7,376 nt of DNA from an uncultured Clostridia bacterium (GTDB lineage Bacteria > Bacillota > Clostridia > Oscillospirales > Oscillospiraceae): assembly GCA_946060825.1 (NCBI GenBank), contig CAMGPO010000053.1, forward strand, positions 1-7,376, in the 5' to 3' direction. The translations under genes were made by a program, and so were the position numbers. Below, piece by piece: positions 1 through 5,271 of the stretch (positions within the stretch are counted from its first letter, which is position 1; every line of letters begins with the position of its first letter). The notes under the pieces were generated by a model. The model was not told where the DNA came from, made no database searches, and worked only from the letters and a program-made list of their open reading frames with translations.

Positions 1-950
1 AGAGTCTTGTTGCTCAGATCGGGATCTTCGCAGTTGAAGCCGAAGTAGAACAGACGGGTACCGGCCTGGGTGTGGACAACGATGTTGTCGTCGCCTTCCA
101 GGAACTGGAGCTCAGTGGTGGGGGGATCGATGCAGACGTCGATCTCAGCATTCTGGAGGGCGATAACACGGGAAGCAGCCTCCAGGATGGGCTTGAAGAT
201 GATCTTGTCAACCACGCCGGGAGCATTCATGCCCTCGGTGTCGGTGCACCAGTAGTTCTCATTCTTAACGAAAACAGACTGCTGGCCTTCGGTCCAGGAC
301 TCGAACTTATACTGGCCGGTACCGATGAGCCAAGGCTCTTCCGCACCGCTCTCCCAGGCAGCCTTGGACTGGATGACCATGGGACGGCCAGCCAGGGTGG
401 AGAGGAGGTCGTTGGAGTAAGCAGAGGTATGAATCACGAAGGTCTTCTCGTCACGGGCTTCGACGCCGGTGAGCAGACCCAGGTTGCCGGAGGTGGCAGC
501 TTCGGGAGACATGGCCATCTCGAAGGTGTAGACGCAGTCTTCAGCAGTGCAGGGAGTGCCGTCGCTGAATTTGACGCCGTCAAAGAGGTGGAACACGAGG
601 GTGTTGTCGTCTTCCCACTCCCAGGACTCGGCGATCTGAGGGCCGTAGACCTGGCCGGTAGCTTCCTGCTCAGCAGGGTTCATCAGGTAGATCAGGCCCT
701 GATGGGTCAGCGTGATGCAGTTGTTGTTGATCTGGTCGTTCTGGGCCTGGGGGTTCAGGTTGTTGATATCCTGAGCCGTGCCGATGGTAAGGGTCTTCTG
801 GGCTTCGCCAGTTCCGCTGGCAGCGGGCTGCTCGGAAGAGGAGCCTTCCTCTGCTGCGGGTGTCTCAGACGGGGTGCTCTCCTTGCTGCCGCAGGCGACA
901 AGGCTGAGAACCATGACGACCGCCAGCAGCAGCGCAATGAGTTTCTTCAT
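1..950 (-). CDS. ABC transporter substrate-binding lipoprotein, family 5 (peptide/oligopeptide type), C-terminus off the left edge
   Basis: Extracellular solute receptor of a peptide-type ABC importer (SBP_bac_5). It is tethered to the outer face of the membrane and would deliver peptides or a similar solute to a permease outside the window. The start is ATG at 950-948, preceded by GGAGAG about 8 nt upstream. Residues 1-20 form a lipoprotein signal (MKKLIALLLAVVMVLSLVAC) with lipobox LVAC and acylated Cys20. A Ser/Glu/Pro-rich linker follows to about residue 50. Family hallmarks are a central FHLFDGVKFSDGTPCTAED segment (D124 to D138), IGTGQYKFESW, and KNENYW. The 316 residues visible have no internal stop; family members are usually about 500-550 aa, so roughly 200 residues are missing. 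It has its own promoter at 1103-1131. Substrate specificity cannot be read from this part; peptide is a family-level guess, and nickel, sugar or opine binding is possible. Confidence 0.93.
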   Translation of the reverse strand, partial: MKKLIALLLAVVMVLSLVACGSKESTPSETPAAEEGSSSEQPAASGTGEAQKTLTIGTAQDINNLNPQAQNDQINNNCITLTHQGLIYLMNPAEQEATGQVYGPQIAESWEWEDDNTLVFHLFDGVKFSDGTPCTAEDCVYTFEMAMSPEAATSGNLGLLTGVEARDEKTFVIHTSAYSNDLLSTLAGRPMVIQSKAAWESGAEEPWLIGTGQYKFESWTEGQQSVFVKNENYWCTDTEGMNAPGVVDKIIFKPILEAASRVIALQNAEIDVCIDPPTTELQFLEGDDNIVVHTQAGTRLFYFGFNCEDPDLSNKT

Positions 951-1102
951 TCGTTTACTCTCCTTTTTTGGTCATTTGATCCTGTTTTTTCAGCCGTACG
1001 GACCGATCCGGCTTATCGTAACTCCAGCGGTTACCTACTCCCGGCCAGAGATTACTTCAGGCATCTGTCAAGAATTTTTACATATTCTTAACATTACGTC
1101 TT
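951..1102 (-). other. Leader (5' UTR) of the binding-protein gene with several small hairpins
   Basis: The promoter at 1103-1131 predicts a transcript start near 1096, leaving about 145 nt before the ATG at 950. That is long for a gene with an ordinary ribosome site. Inverted repeats visible within it are AAGAAT/ATTCTT (1070-1075 with 1084-1089), GTAAC/GTTAC (1018-1022 with 1030-1034), and AGCCG/CGGCT (992-996 with 1009-1013), the last competing with an inner CGGA/TCCG pairing (999-1002 with 1007-1010). I do not recognise a known riboswitch class, and no hairpin is followed by a U-run on this strand. A regulatory role is inference only. Confidence 0.35.
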
Positions 1103-1131
1103 ATTTTAAGCAATTCAATGTGAATTGTCAA
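1103..1131 (-). promoter_or_regulatory. Strong sigma-A-type promoter for the binding-protein gene
   Basis: On the minus strand a perfect -35 TTGACA (1131-1126) is separated by exactly 17 nt from a -10 TAAAAT (1108-1103), five of six consensus. The region is much more AT-rich than the genes either side. The predicted start is near 1096. It points only at the downstream lipoprotein gene, so that gene can be expressed separately from the phosphatase-like gene behind it. Confidence 0.75.
1111..1127. promoter_or_regulatory. Perfect inverted repeat filling the promoter spacer, candidate operator
   Basis: CAATTCA-ATG-TGAATTG is a 17-bp element with perfect 7-bp arms around a 3-bp centre. It lies between the -10 and -35 boxes and overlaps the last two bases of the -35. 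A dimeric repressor bound here would block RNA polymerase. The symmetry is seen directly; the operator role is inferred from its position. Confidence 0.5.
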
Positions 1132-1161
1132 GATGCAGCAAAATTCATTCTTCATTATATT

Positions 1162-1184
1162 TTGGAATTATTGAATACTTCCAA
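1162..1184. promoter_or_regulatory. 23-bp near-perfect palindrome upstream of the promoter, candidate regulator site
   Basis: Arms TTGGAA (1162-1167) and TTCCAA (1179-1184) share the same centre (1173) as an inner TATTGAATA (1169-1177). Ten of the eleven base pairs are symmetric; only 1168/1178 mismatch. It lies about 65-90 bp upstream of the predicted start of the binding-protein transcript, a place typical for an activator or a second repressor site. It could instead be a weak hairpin at the end of the phosphatase-like transcript, but no U-run follows it. Confidence 0.4.
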
Positions 1185-1231
1185 TTTTATCCTCAAAATT
1201 TGTGCAATCTATCAACAACTTTTTCGATTTT

Positions 1232-2032
1232 TCAGCCGTGTTTGGGGACCGTTCCGTAAAAATGGATGACATTGATGTCCTCCTCGCGGAATTCGCCGTG
1301 GTTTCCGTGGCCGTCCCAGTCCACATGGTTGCCGTGGTCGGAGGCCCAGATCACGAGGCTGTCGTGGGCGCCCCAGTGGGTTTCCACCGCAGAAGCCAGC
1401 CGGTCGAAGTCGCGGATGTGGTGCTTTGCCGCAGCCATGGCCTCTGGCGCTTCCGGCGTGTGCTCGTGGATCATGTCATCGTACTCCTGGTTGTAGACGG
1501 AAATCAGGTCGTAGCGATCCTCCGCAATCAGCTCCAGGGCTTTGTCGGTAACGGCTGCATCGTCCTCCAGGATGTAGTAGTCGATGTCCCGCTCCGCAAA
1601 AATCTTGGCCATGCTGGAATTTGCGACGGCCACCAGGGCAACCTTCTTACCGCTGCGGCGCAGAGAGTCAAAGAGGGAGTCGATCCGGATAACCGGCTTG
1701 GCATAGGCGCGGATGCCGTGCACCTCCGGCATGGCGCCGGTGTACATGGTGCCGAAGCAGACCGGCGTGACCGAGGGCATGACCGTGGCCACCGGTACGG
1801 CGAGCTGGGTGTGGGCCTGCACCGGCAGAAACAGCTCCGTGTATTTCTGCCAGAACCAGTGGCCAATGCAGTCCGGATTATAGATAAGAACCCGCTCCGC
1901 CTTGCCGCCGAGGGTACGGGCCACAAGCTGATCCACCGCCGGAATGGAGGACGCCGCCTCTCTTGGGGCCTCCGCCCGCAGAGCACAGGCAACCGAGGCG
2001 GCAAGCTGGGTCATGGAATAGGAATTCATCAT
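1232..2032 (-). CDS. Alkaline-phosphatase-superfamily enzyme (type I phosphodiesterase / nucleotide pyrophosphatase-like)
   Basis: Probable two-metal hydrolase of phosphate mono- or diesters, 266 aa. It has no signal peptide or membrane helix, so it should be cytoplasmic. Superfamily landmarks appear in order: metal-binding Asp54 in LIYNPD; candidate nucleophile Thr89 in MPSVTPVCFGTMYTG; D185/D186 and His189 in YNQEYDDMIHEH; Asp232-His233 in IWASDHGNH; and His245 in GHGNHGEF. The whole metal set appears intact. The start is the first of two tandem ATGs (2032 and 2029), with AGGAG at 2047-2043 ending 10 nt upstream. The gene lies behind the transporter lipoprotein gene in the same direction, but 281 bp and a separate promoter intervene, so a functional link is uncertain. 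The natural substrate cannot be told; phosphopentomutase or sulfatase branches of the superfamily fit less well. Confidence 0.8.
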   Translation of the reverse strand: MMNSYSMTQLAASVACALRAEAPREAASSIPAVDQLVARTLGGKAERVLIYNPDCIGHWFWQKYTELFLPVQAHTQLAVPVATVMPSVTPVCFGTMYTGAMPEVHGIRAYAKPVIRIDSLFDSLRRSGKKVALVAVANSSMAKIFAERDIDYYILEDDAAVTDKALELIAEDRYDLISVYNQEYDDMIHEHTPEAPEAMAAAKHHIRDFDRLASAVETHWGAHDSLVIWASDHGNHVDWDGHGNHGEFREEDINVIHFYGTVPKHG

Positions 2033-2191
2033 GGTTTGTTCTCCTCTCTAATAATCATACACCTGAAGTGTAAAATCTCCAGACACGATTTGATAAAATG
2101 TTTGGAACATCGGCAGGAAAGCCGATTGACGAACAGCGCTGCATCCCGTAAAATAGGAGGCAGTATTTTAGCAATGCGAGGTTTTTGTCCT
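2033..2191. promoter_or_regulatory. Divergent control region between the phosphatase-like gene and the small membrane-protein gene
   Basis: This region separates two genes reading away from each other. Toward the minus-strand gene I see only a -10-like TATGAT (2059-2054) with no good -35; it overlaps a small inverted repeat TACAC/GTGTA (2058-2062 with 2068-2072). A second perfect inverted repeat, ATCGGC-AGGAAA-GCCGAT (2109-2126), ends at the -35 of the plus-strand promoter. Either repeat could be an operator, but the evidence is symmetry and position alone. Confidence 0.35.
2126..2154 (+). promoter_or_regulatory. Promoter for the small three-helix membrane protein
   Basis: TTGACG (2126-2131), a 17-nt spacer and TAAAAT (2149-2154) match the sigma-A consensus at five of six positions in each box. 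Transcription would begin near 2161. That is just after the AGGAGG at 2155-2160, so the sequence that looks like the ribosome site would not be in the RNA. This supports the downstream ATG at 2192. Confidence 0.6.
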
Positions 2192-2674
2192 ATGGATCGA
2201 GATAAGCTCAGACGAAAGGTTGAAAAGCAGACCGTTCGTGACCACACCAATATGCGCCACTGGGCCGACCGGCGCAAGCGCCGCTACGACAAGCTGATGA
2301 ACGAACCGGTCCTGCCCGGCTTCTGTACCCTCTGCTTCATCTGTATGGTGGCCGGCACTGCGGCGACAGTCTCCTTTGACCTCTATGCCCACTTCGCCTA
2401 CCACAACGCCATAACCACAGCCCAGATGCTCTGCAACGCCGCAACCTCCGGCTTCTTCACCTGGCTGATCTTCGCAGTCATGGTCATACCCTCGGCCGCT
2501 ATCCAGCTCTATCGCGGTTTCGACGACCCCTATTTCGAGCGGTTTCGACTGACCAAGCGCGGCAGGCCCAGAATGCCGATCCGGAAGCGCTTCACCCTCT
2601 ATCTGGCCATCGCCTCCATCGGGCTGGCCATCCTGTTTGTCTGCTATCTGCTGACGCGGATCTTCCTGGTCTGA
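2192..2674 (+). CDS. Unrecognised small membrane protein with three predicted helices
   Basis: I do not recognise this 160-aa protein. The N-terminal 35 residues are strongly charged and basic (MDRDKLRRKVEKQ, then RHWADRRKRRYDK). They are followed by hydrophobic segments at about 41-63, 80-107 and 133-157, with a basic loop (RLTKRGRPRMPIRKR) between the second and third. By the positive-inside rule the N-terminus and that loop would be cytoplasmic. Start choice: ATG 2192 has GAGG at 2178-2181, 10 nt away, and fits the predicted transcript start. ATG 2174 (six residues longer) has AGGAGG at 2155-2160 but at a long 13-nt spacing and probably outside the RNA. It runs divergently from the phosphatase-like gene, and its stop abuts the stop of the next gene. 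No catalytic motif is visible. Confidence 0.7.
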   Translation: MDRDKLRRKVEKQTVRDHTNMRHWADRRKRRYDKLMNEPVLPGFCTLCFICMVAGTAATVSFDLYAHFAYHNAITTAQMLCNAATSGFFTWLIFAVMVIPSAAIQLYRGFDDPYFERFRLTKRGRPRMPIRKRFTLYLAIASIGLAILFVCYLLTRIFLV

Positions 2675-2684
2675 TCAGCCAGGA
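2664..2684. terminator. Near-perfect palindrome containing both stop codons of two converging genes, possible bidirectional terminator
   Basis: Arms TCCTGG (2664-2669) and CCAGGA (2679-2684) flank the perfect palindrome CTGATCAG (2671-2678), with one unpaired T at 2670. The central TGATCA is TGA for the plus-strand gene (2672-2674) followed at once by TGA for the minus-strand gene (2677-2675). In RNA either strand would fold into a hairpin, but neither is followed by a real U-run, so terminator activity is only possible. Confidence 0.4.
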
Positions 2685-3151
2685 TTCTCACAGCAGGTCC
2701 GCAGCAGTTCATAGAGCTGGTTTGTCTCCTCTTTGGAGCTACAGTTGACCACCAGCGTCCCGGCGCTGCCGGACTCGATCACAAGGCAGGCGGACACCTT
2801 GGCATAGACGCAGAGGGTATAACGGCCCCATGCTTCACTTTCCCAGCTTCCGTAGAGATAGCGGCCCGTGCTCTCCCCTTCCAGACAGGTTCCGTAGTCG
2901 GCCCCGTCCAGCAGAGACACCGCCGTCACCTCGGCGTAGTCCGCATAGGAGACCTGTCCGTCGGGCGCCTGCACCGTGAGCTGAGTCTCCCCCGGTGAGA
3001 TTACCGGCGCATTCCCCCGGAACAGGCTGACGACCAGAACGATCGCAACCACAACCAGGCTGCAGATCAGGTCCCGCTTCCAGTAGCGCTTTTGCCGCTT
3101 CAGTTCCTCGTCCAGCGTCGGCTGCCGGTCTTTCTTTTCGTATTCTTCCAA
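2675..3151 (-). CDS. Single-pass membrane protein with probable bacterial PH-like domain
   Basis: A 158-aa protein of unknown function. The first 27 residues are highly charged (MEEYEKKDRQPTLDEELKRQKRYWKRD). One hydrophobic helix follows (about 28-44, LICSLVVVAIVLVVSLF), then a beta-rich domain of about 110 residues. The domain's end, WGRYTLCVYAKVSACLVIESGSAGTLVVNCSSKEETNQLYELL, resembles bacterial PH-like domains in which a beta strand reading 'VVN' precedes an acidic C-terminal helix; this is recognition by pattern, not a search. The domain would sit outside the membrane. The start is TTG at 3151-3149: AGGAG (3162-3158) lies 6 nt upstream, and the ATG nearby (3156-3154) is out of frame. An in-frame ATG farther back (3250) would overlap the divergent acetyltransferase gene and lacks a ribosome site. 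Confidence 0.72.
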   Translation of the reverse strand: MEEYEKKDRQPTLDEELKRQKRYWKRDLICSLVVVAIVLVVSLFRGNAPVISPGETQLTVQAPDGQVSYADYAEVTAVSLLDGADYGTCLEGESTGRYLYGSWESEAWGRYTLCVYAKVSACLVIESGSAGTLVVNCSSKEETNQLYELLRTCCENPG

Positions 3152-3176
3152 TGCATTCTCCTGCCTATCTGCTCTT

Positions 3177-3206
3177 ATTCTAACAGAGACACCCACCGGC
3201 ACGCAA
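3177..3206 (-). promoter_or_regulatory. Weak candidate promoter for the PH-like protein gene
   Basis: TTGCGT (3206-3201) and TAGAAT (3182-3177) lie 18 nt apart on the minus strand, about 25 nt before the TTG start. The -10 is good and the -35 matches only the TTG core. It lies in the 85-bp gap shared with the divergent acetyltransferase gene, for which I could not identify a convincing promoter. Confidence 0.3.
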
Positions 3207-3236
3207 CCGGAAATTTCAGAGAAAGGAGCTGTCCCC

Positions 3237-3734
3237 ATGGACGGCGTCATCCGCCCGGCCGAAAGCCGGGATCTTCCCCGTCTGACGGAGATCTACAACC
3301 AGGCGATCCGGACCGGAACCTGCACCTGCGACCTCACGGAGTTCACAGAGGAAGCGCGGCTCCCCTGGTTCCGGGAGCACCAGGATCCAGCCTGGCCTCT
3401 CTTTGTCTGCGAGCTGGATGGCGCGGCCATTGGCTACGCCTACCTGAGTCCCTACCGGAAGGGCCGCGAGGCCCTGCGGCACGTCGCAGAGATCAGCTAC
3501 TATGTGGACTTCGCCTGCCATGGCCGCGGCGTCGGCTCCGCCCTGATGGTCTGCACCGTTGCGGAGGCGCGGCGGCTGGGCTACCGCAGCCTGATCGCCA
3601 TTCTGCTCGCCTGCAACGAACCAAGCATCGCCCTGCTCCGAAAATCCGGCTTCACGGAATGGGGCCGTCTGCCGGAGATCGCCGAACTGCCCGGCGGGAC
3701 CTGCTCCCACCTCTATTACGGTATGACCCTGTAG
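3237..3734 (+). CDS. GNAT-family N-acetyltransferase, phosphinothricin-acetyltransferase-like
   Basis: Acetyl-CoA-dependent N-acetyltransferase of 165 aa, the usual length for the phosphinothricin/methionine-sulfoximine acetyltransferase branch. Features in order: IRPAESRDLPRLTEIYNQAI at the N-terminus, typical of the branch; AEISYYVDFACHGRGVGSALM (about 84-104), with the acetyl-CoA pyrophosphate loop RGVGSA (97-102) and Glu85 where the branch has its proposed catalytic Glu; then N127-EPS and LLRKSGFTEWGRLPEIA, the conserved closing motif. The start ATG 3237 has AAAGGAG (3222-3228) 8 nt upstream. It is a single-gene unit with its own terminator. Natural substrates of such enzymes are amino acids or amine toxins; whether it gives herbicide or antibiotic resistance cannot be concluded. 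Confidence 0.88.
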   Translation: MDGVIRPAESRDLPRLTEIYNQAIRTGTCTCDLTEFTEEARLPWFREHQDPAWPLFVCELDGAAIGYAYLSPYRKGREALRHVAEISYYVDFACHGRGVGSALMVCTVAEARRLGYRSLIAILLACNEPSIALLRKSGFTEWGRLPEIAELPGGTCSHLYYGMTL

Positions 3735-3777
3735 ACAGCGCGCTGCACCCGAACGGATGCAGCGCTGTTTTTTATTT
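3735..3777 (+). terminator. Rho-independent terminator of the acetyltransferase gene
   Basis: Directly after the TAG stop, ACAGCG (3735-3740) pairs with CGCTGT (3763-3768) and CTGCA (3743-3747) with TGCAG (3758-3762), with a two-base bulge and a CCG/CGG top. The run TTTTTTATTT follows (3768-3777). The T-run is also the complement of the end of the converging dehydrogenase gene (its TAA is 3774-3772). On the minus strand the hairpin has no U-run, so it is mainly a plus-strand terminator. Confidence 0.8.
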
Positions 3778-4542
3778 CAGACCCTGCTGGCGGAGAAATA
3801 CCTCCATAACCAGCTTGTGGGGCAGCAGCTTGACCGTGCCCACCTGAAGCCGCACCTGGGCACCGTAGATCGAGACGTCCTTCTTCGTATGGTAGAGGTC
3901 GTGAACCGCCTTGGCGACCACCTTAGCCGGATCCAGCATGACCGTGAACTTCCGGATGTGTTTGGCCTCGCCGGGATCCGCCCGGTCAAAGAACCGGCTG
4001 TTCGTCCAGTAGGGACAGACGGCCATGACGCGGATGTGCCTGCTGCGCAGTTCCACATTCAGCGCCCGGGAATAGCTGAGGACATAGGCCTTTGTAGCGG
4101 CATAGGTCGTAATATAGGGCACTGGCTGGAATGCCGCCACCGAGGCAAATTCCGCGATTTTGCCGCTCTCCCGCATATAGGGCAGCGTCAGCTCCGTCAG
4201 AACAGTCAGGGCGCGGCAGTTGAGGTCGACCATGTTGGCCGATTCCTCAGGTCCGATCTCCGCAACGGGGCCGAAGCGGCCAAAGCCGCTGGCGTTGACC
4301 AGCAGGGCCACCTCCGGCTTCTCCTGGGCCAGCAGCGCCTTGTAGACCTCCAGGGACGACTCTTTGGAGAGATCCAGCGGAATGGACCGGATCCTGCAGG
4401 GCACCTCGTCCTGCAGGGCTTTCAGCCGCTCCTCGCTGCGGGCGACGGCCCAGATCTCATCAAAGGGCTCCTCCATGGCCGCCTTCCGCACAAATTCCTT
4501 TCCCATACCGGAGCTGGCCCCGGTGATAACTGCAATTTTCAT
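3772..4542 (-). CDS. Short-chain dehydrogenase/reductase (classical SDR)
   Basis: NAD(P)-dependent oxidoreductase of 256 aa with a complete classical SDR fold. The cofactor loop is TGASSGMG (7-14), with Arg35-Ser36 after the second strand suggesting NADPH. The structural NNAG motif appears as NASG (83-86). The catalytic tetrad is Asn108, Ser134, Tyr147 and Lys151 (TYAATK). After it, CPYWTNSRFF takes the place of the usual PG-x-x-x-T loop. The C-terminal part (KLLPHKLVMEVFLRQQG) resembles SDRs related to DltE/YqjQ-type proteins, whose substrates are mostly unknown. The start ATG 4542 has AGGAGG (4555-4550) 7 nt away, and that site overlaps the TGA of the upstream exonuclease gene. It is therefore the last gene of the three-gene operon and probably translationally coupled. 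The substrate is unknown. Confidence 0.9.
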   Translation of the reverse strand: MKIAVITGASSGMGKEFVRKAAMEEPFDEIWAVARSEERLKALQDEVPCRIRSIPLDLSKESSLEVYKALLAQEKPEVALLVNASGFGRFGPVAEIGPEESANMVDLNCRALTVLTELTLPYMRESGKIAEFASVAAFQPVPYITTYAATKAYVLSYSRALNVELRSRHIRVMAVCPYWTNSRFFDRADPGEAKHIRKFTVMLDPAKVVAKAVHDLYHTKKDVSIYGAQVRLQVGTVKLLPHKLVMEVFLRQQGLK

Positions 4543-4554
4543 GGCCGTTCCTCC

Positions 4555-5262
4555 TCATCGGATGCAGCCGGACAGCACCGGCAGCTTTTCATAGAGCTTC
4601 TGCGTCTCATGGAAGCCCTGGGGCACATAGCGTACCGAGGAAATGCGTGGGCCGGAGACGCCGTACTTCGGATTATATCCAAAGAGATTGATGTAGCGGT
4701 CGAGATCGTCCTGCTCCGCCGCCATGGCGTAGAGCAGCTCCAGAGTGGCCCGGGCATCGTCCACGGCCCGGTGGGTGTTCTGGGTTTCCAGGCTATAGGC
4801 GTCGATGGCGTTCTGCAGCTTGTGGGGATAGGGGCGGCGGTCCTTGTAGACCGTCATGGCGTCCAGCATCCGGACGCCCCGCAGCAGCTCCGCTTTTCCG
4901 AAGGCCCGCAGGAAAAAGTACAGGAAACAGAGGTCGAACTGGGCGTTGTAGGCCACCAGCAGCGTCCGTCCGCCGCCAAAGAAATCCTCCAGCGTCCGGC
5001 AGGCTTCCGCCTTGTCCACGCCCCGGTCGCGGAGCATTTCGTCGGTGATGCCCGTCAGGTTGGTGATGAAAGGCGGCAGAGTCCTGCCCGGGGTCAGGCG
5101 GATCAGAAGATCCTCCTCCCGCTCCGGCGCCGGCCGGTCCGCGCCGAAGGATGCCTGCATGATGCCGATTTCTATGATCTCATCGGTCTTGTGCTCCACG
5201 CCGGTGGTCTCCGTATCAAAGACCACAATGCGGTCAAACTGTTCTTTCAGGGATTCCAGCAT
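4555..5262 (-). CDS. DEDDh 3'-5' exonuclease, DNA polymerase III epsilon-like
   Basis: Metal-dependent 3'-5' exonuclease of the DnaQ/RNase T group, 235 aa. The five DEDDh residues are in place: Asp16 and Glu18 in VFDTETTG, Asp110 in VAYNAQFD, and His164 and Asp169 in THRAVDDA. The LTGITDEML segment (69-77) is typical of the epsilon-like clade. The exonuclease fold ends near 180, and about 55 further residues (YINLFGYNPKYGVSGPRISSVRYVPQG) form an appended C-terminal piece I do not recognise. No helicase or polymerase domain is attached, so it is a stand-alone nuclease rather than the replicative proofreader; DNA and RNA substrates are both possible. The start ATG 5262 has GAGGTG (5273-5268) 5 nt away, overlapping the upstream TGA (5274-5272). 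Only 9 nt separate the two genes. Confidence 0.9.
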   Translation of the reverse strand: MLESLKEQFDRIVVFDTETTGVEHKTDEIIEIGIMQASFGADRPAPEREEDLLIRLTPGRTLPPFITNLTGITDEMLRDRGVDKAEACRTLEDFFGGGRTLLVAYNAQFDLCFLYFFLRAFGKAELLRGVRMLDAMTVYKDRRPYPHKLQNAIDAYSLETQNTHRAVDDARATLELLYAMAAEQDDLDRYINLFGYNPKYGVSGPRISSVRYVPQGFHETQKLYEKLPVLSGCIR

Positions 5263-5271
5263 TGTGTCACC

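Noticed and set aside
72..1091. A 339-codon plus-strand open frame
   Set aside because: It is antisense to the binding-protein gene, whose lipobox and family motifs are unambiguous, and runs on into its AT-rich promoter region.
1162..1184. Palindrome considered as the terminator of the phosphatase-like gene
   Set aside because: The stem is AT-rich and on the minus strand is followed by AATATAATG rather than a U-run, so an operator reading was preferred.
1202..2191. N-terminal two-thirds of a 490-codon plus-strand open frame
   Set aside because: It is antisense to the intact phosphatase-like gene. Only the end of this frame, from 2192 (or 2174), has a promoter, a plausible start and membrane-protein composition.
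3216..3710. Minus-strand open frame of 164 codons opposite the acetyltransferase
   Set aside because: The plus strand encodes a complete GNAT domain with an acetyl-CoA loop and a good ribosome site, so this is its shadow.
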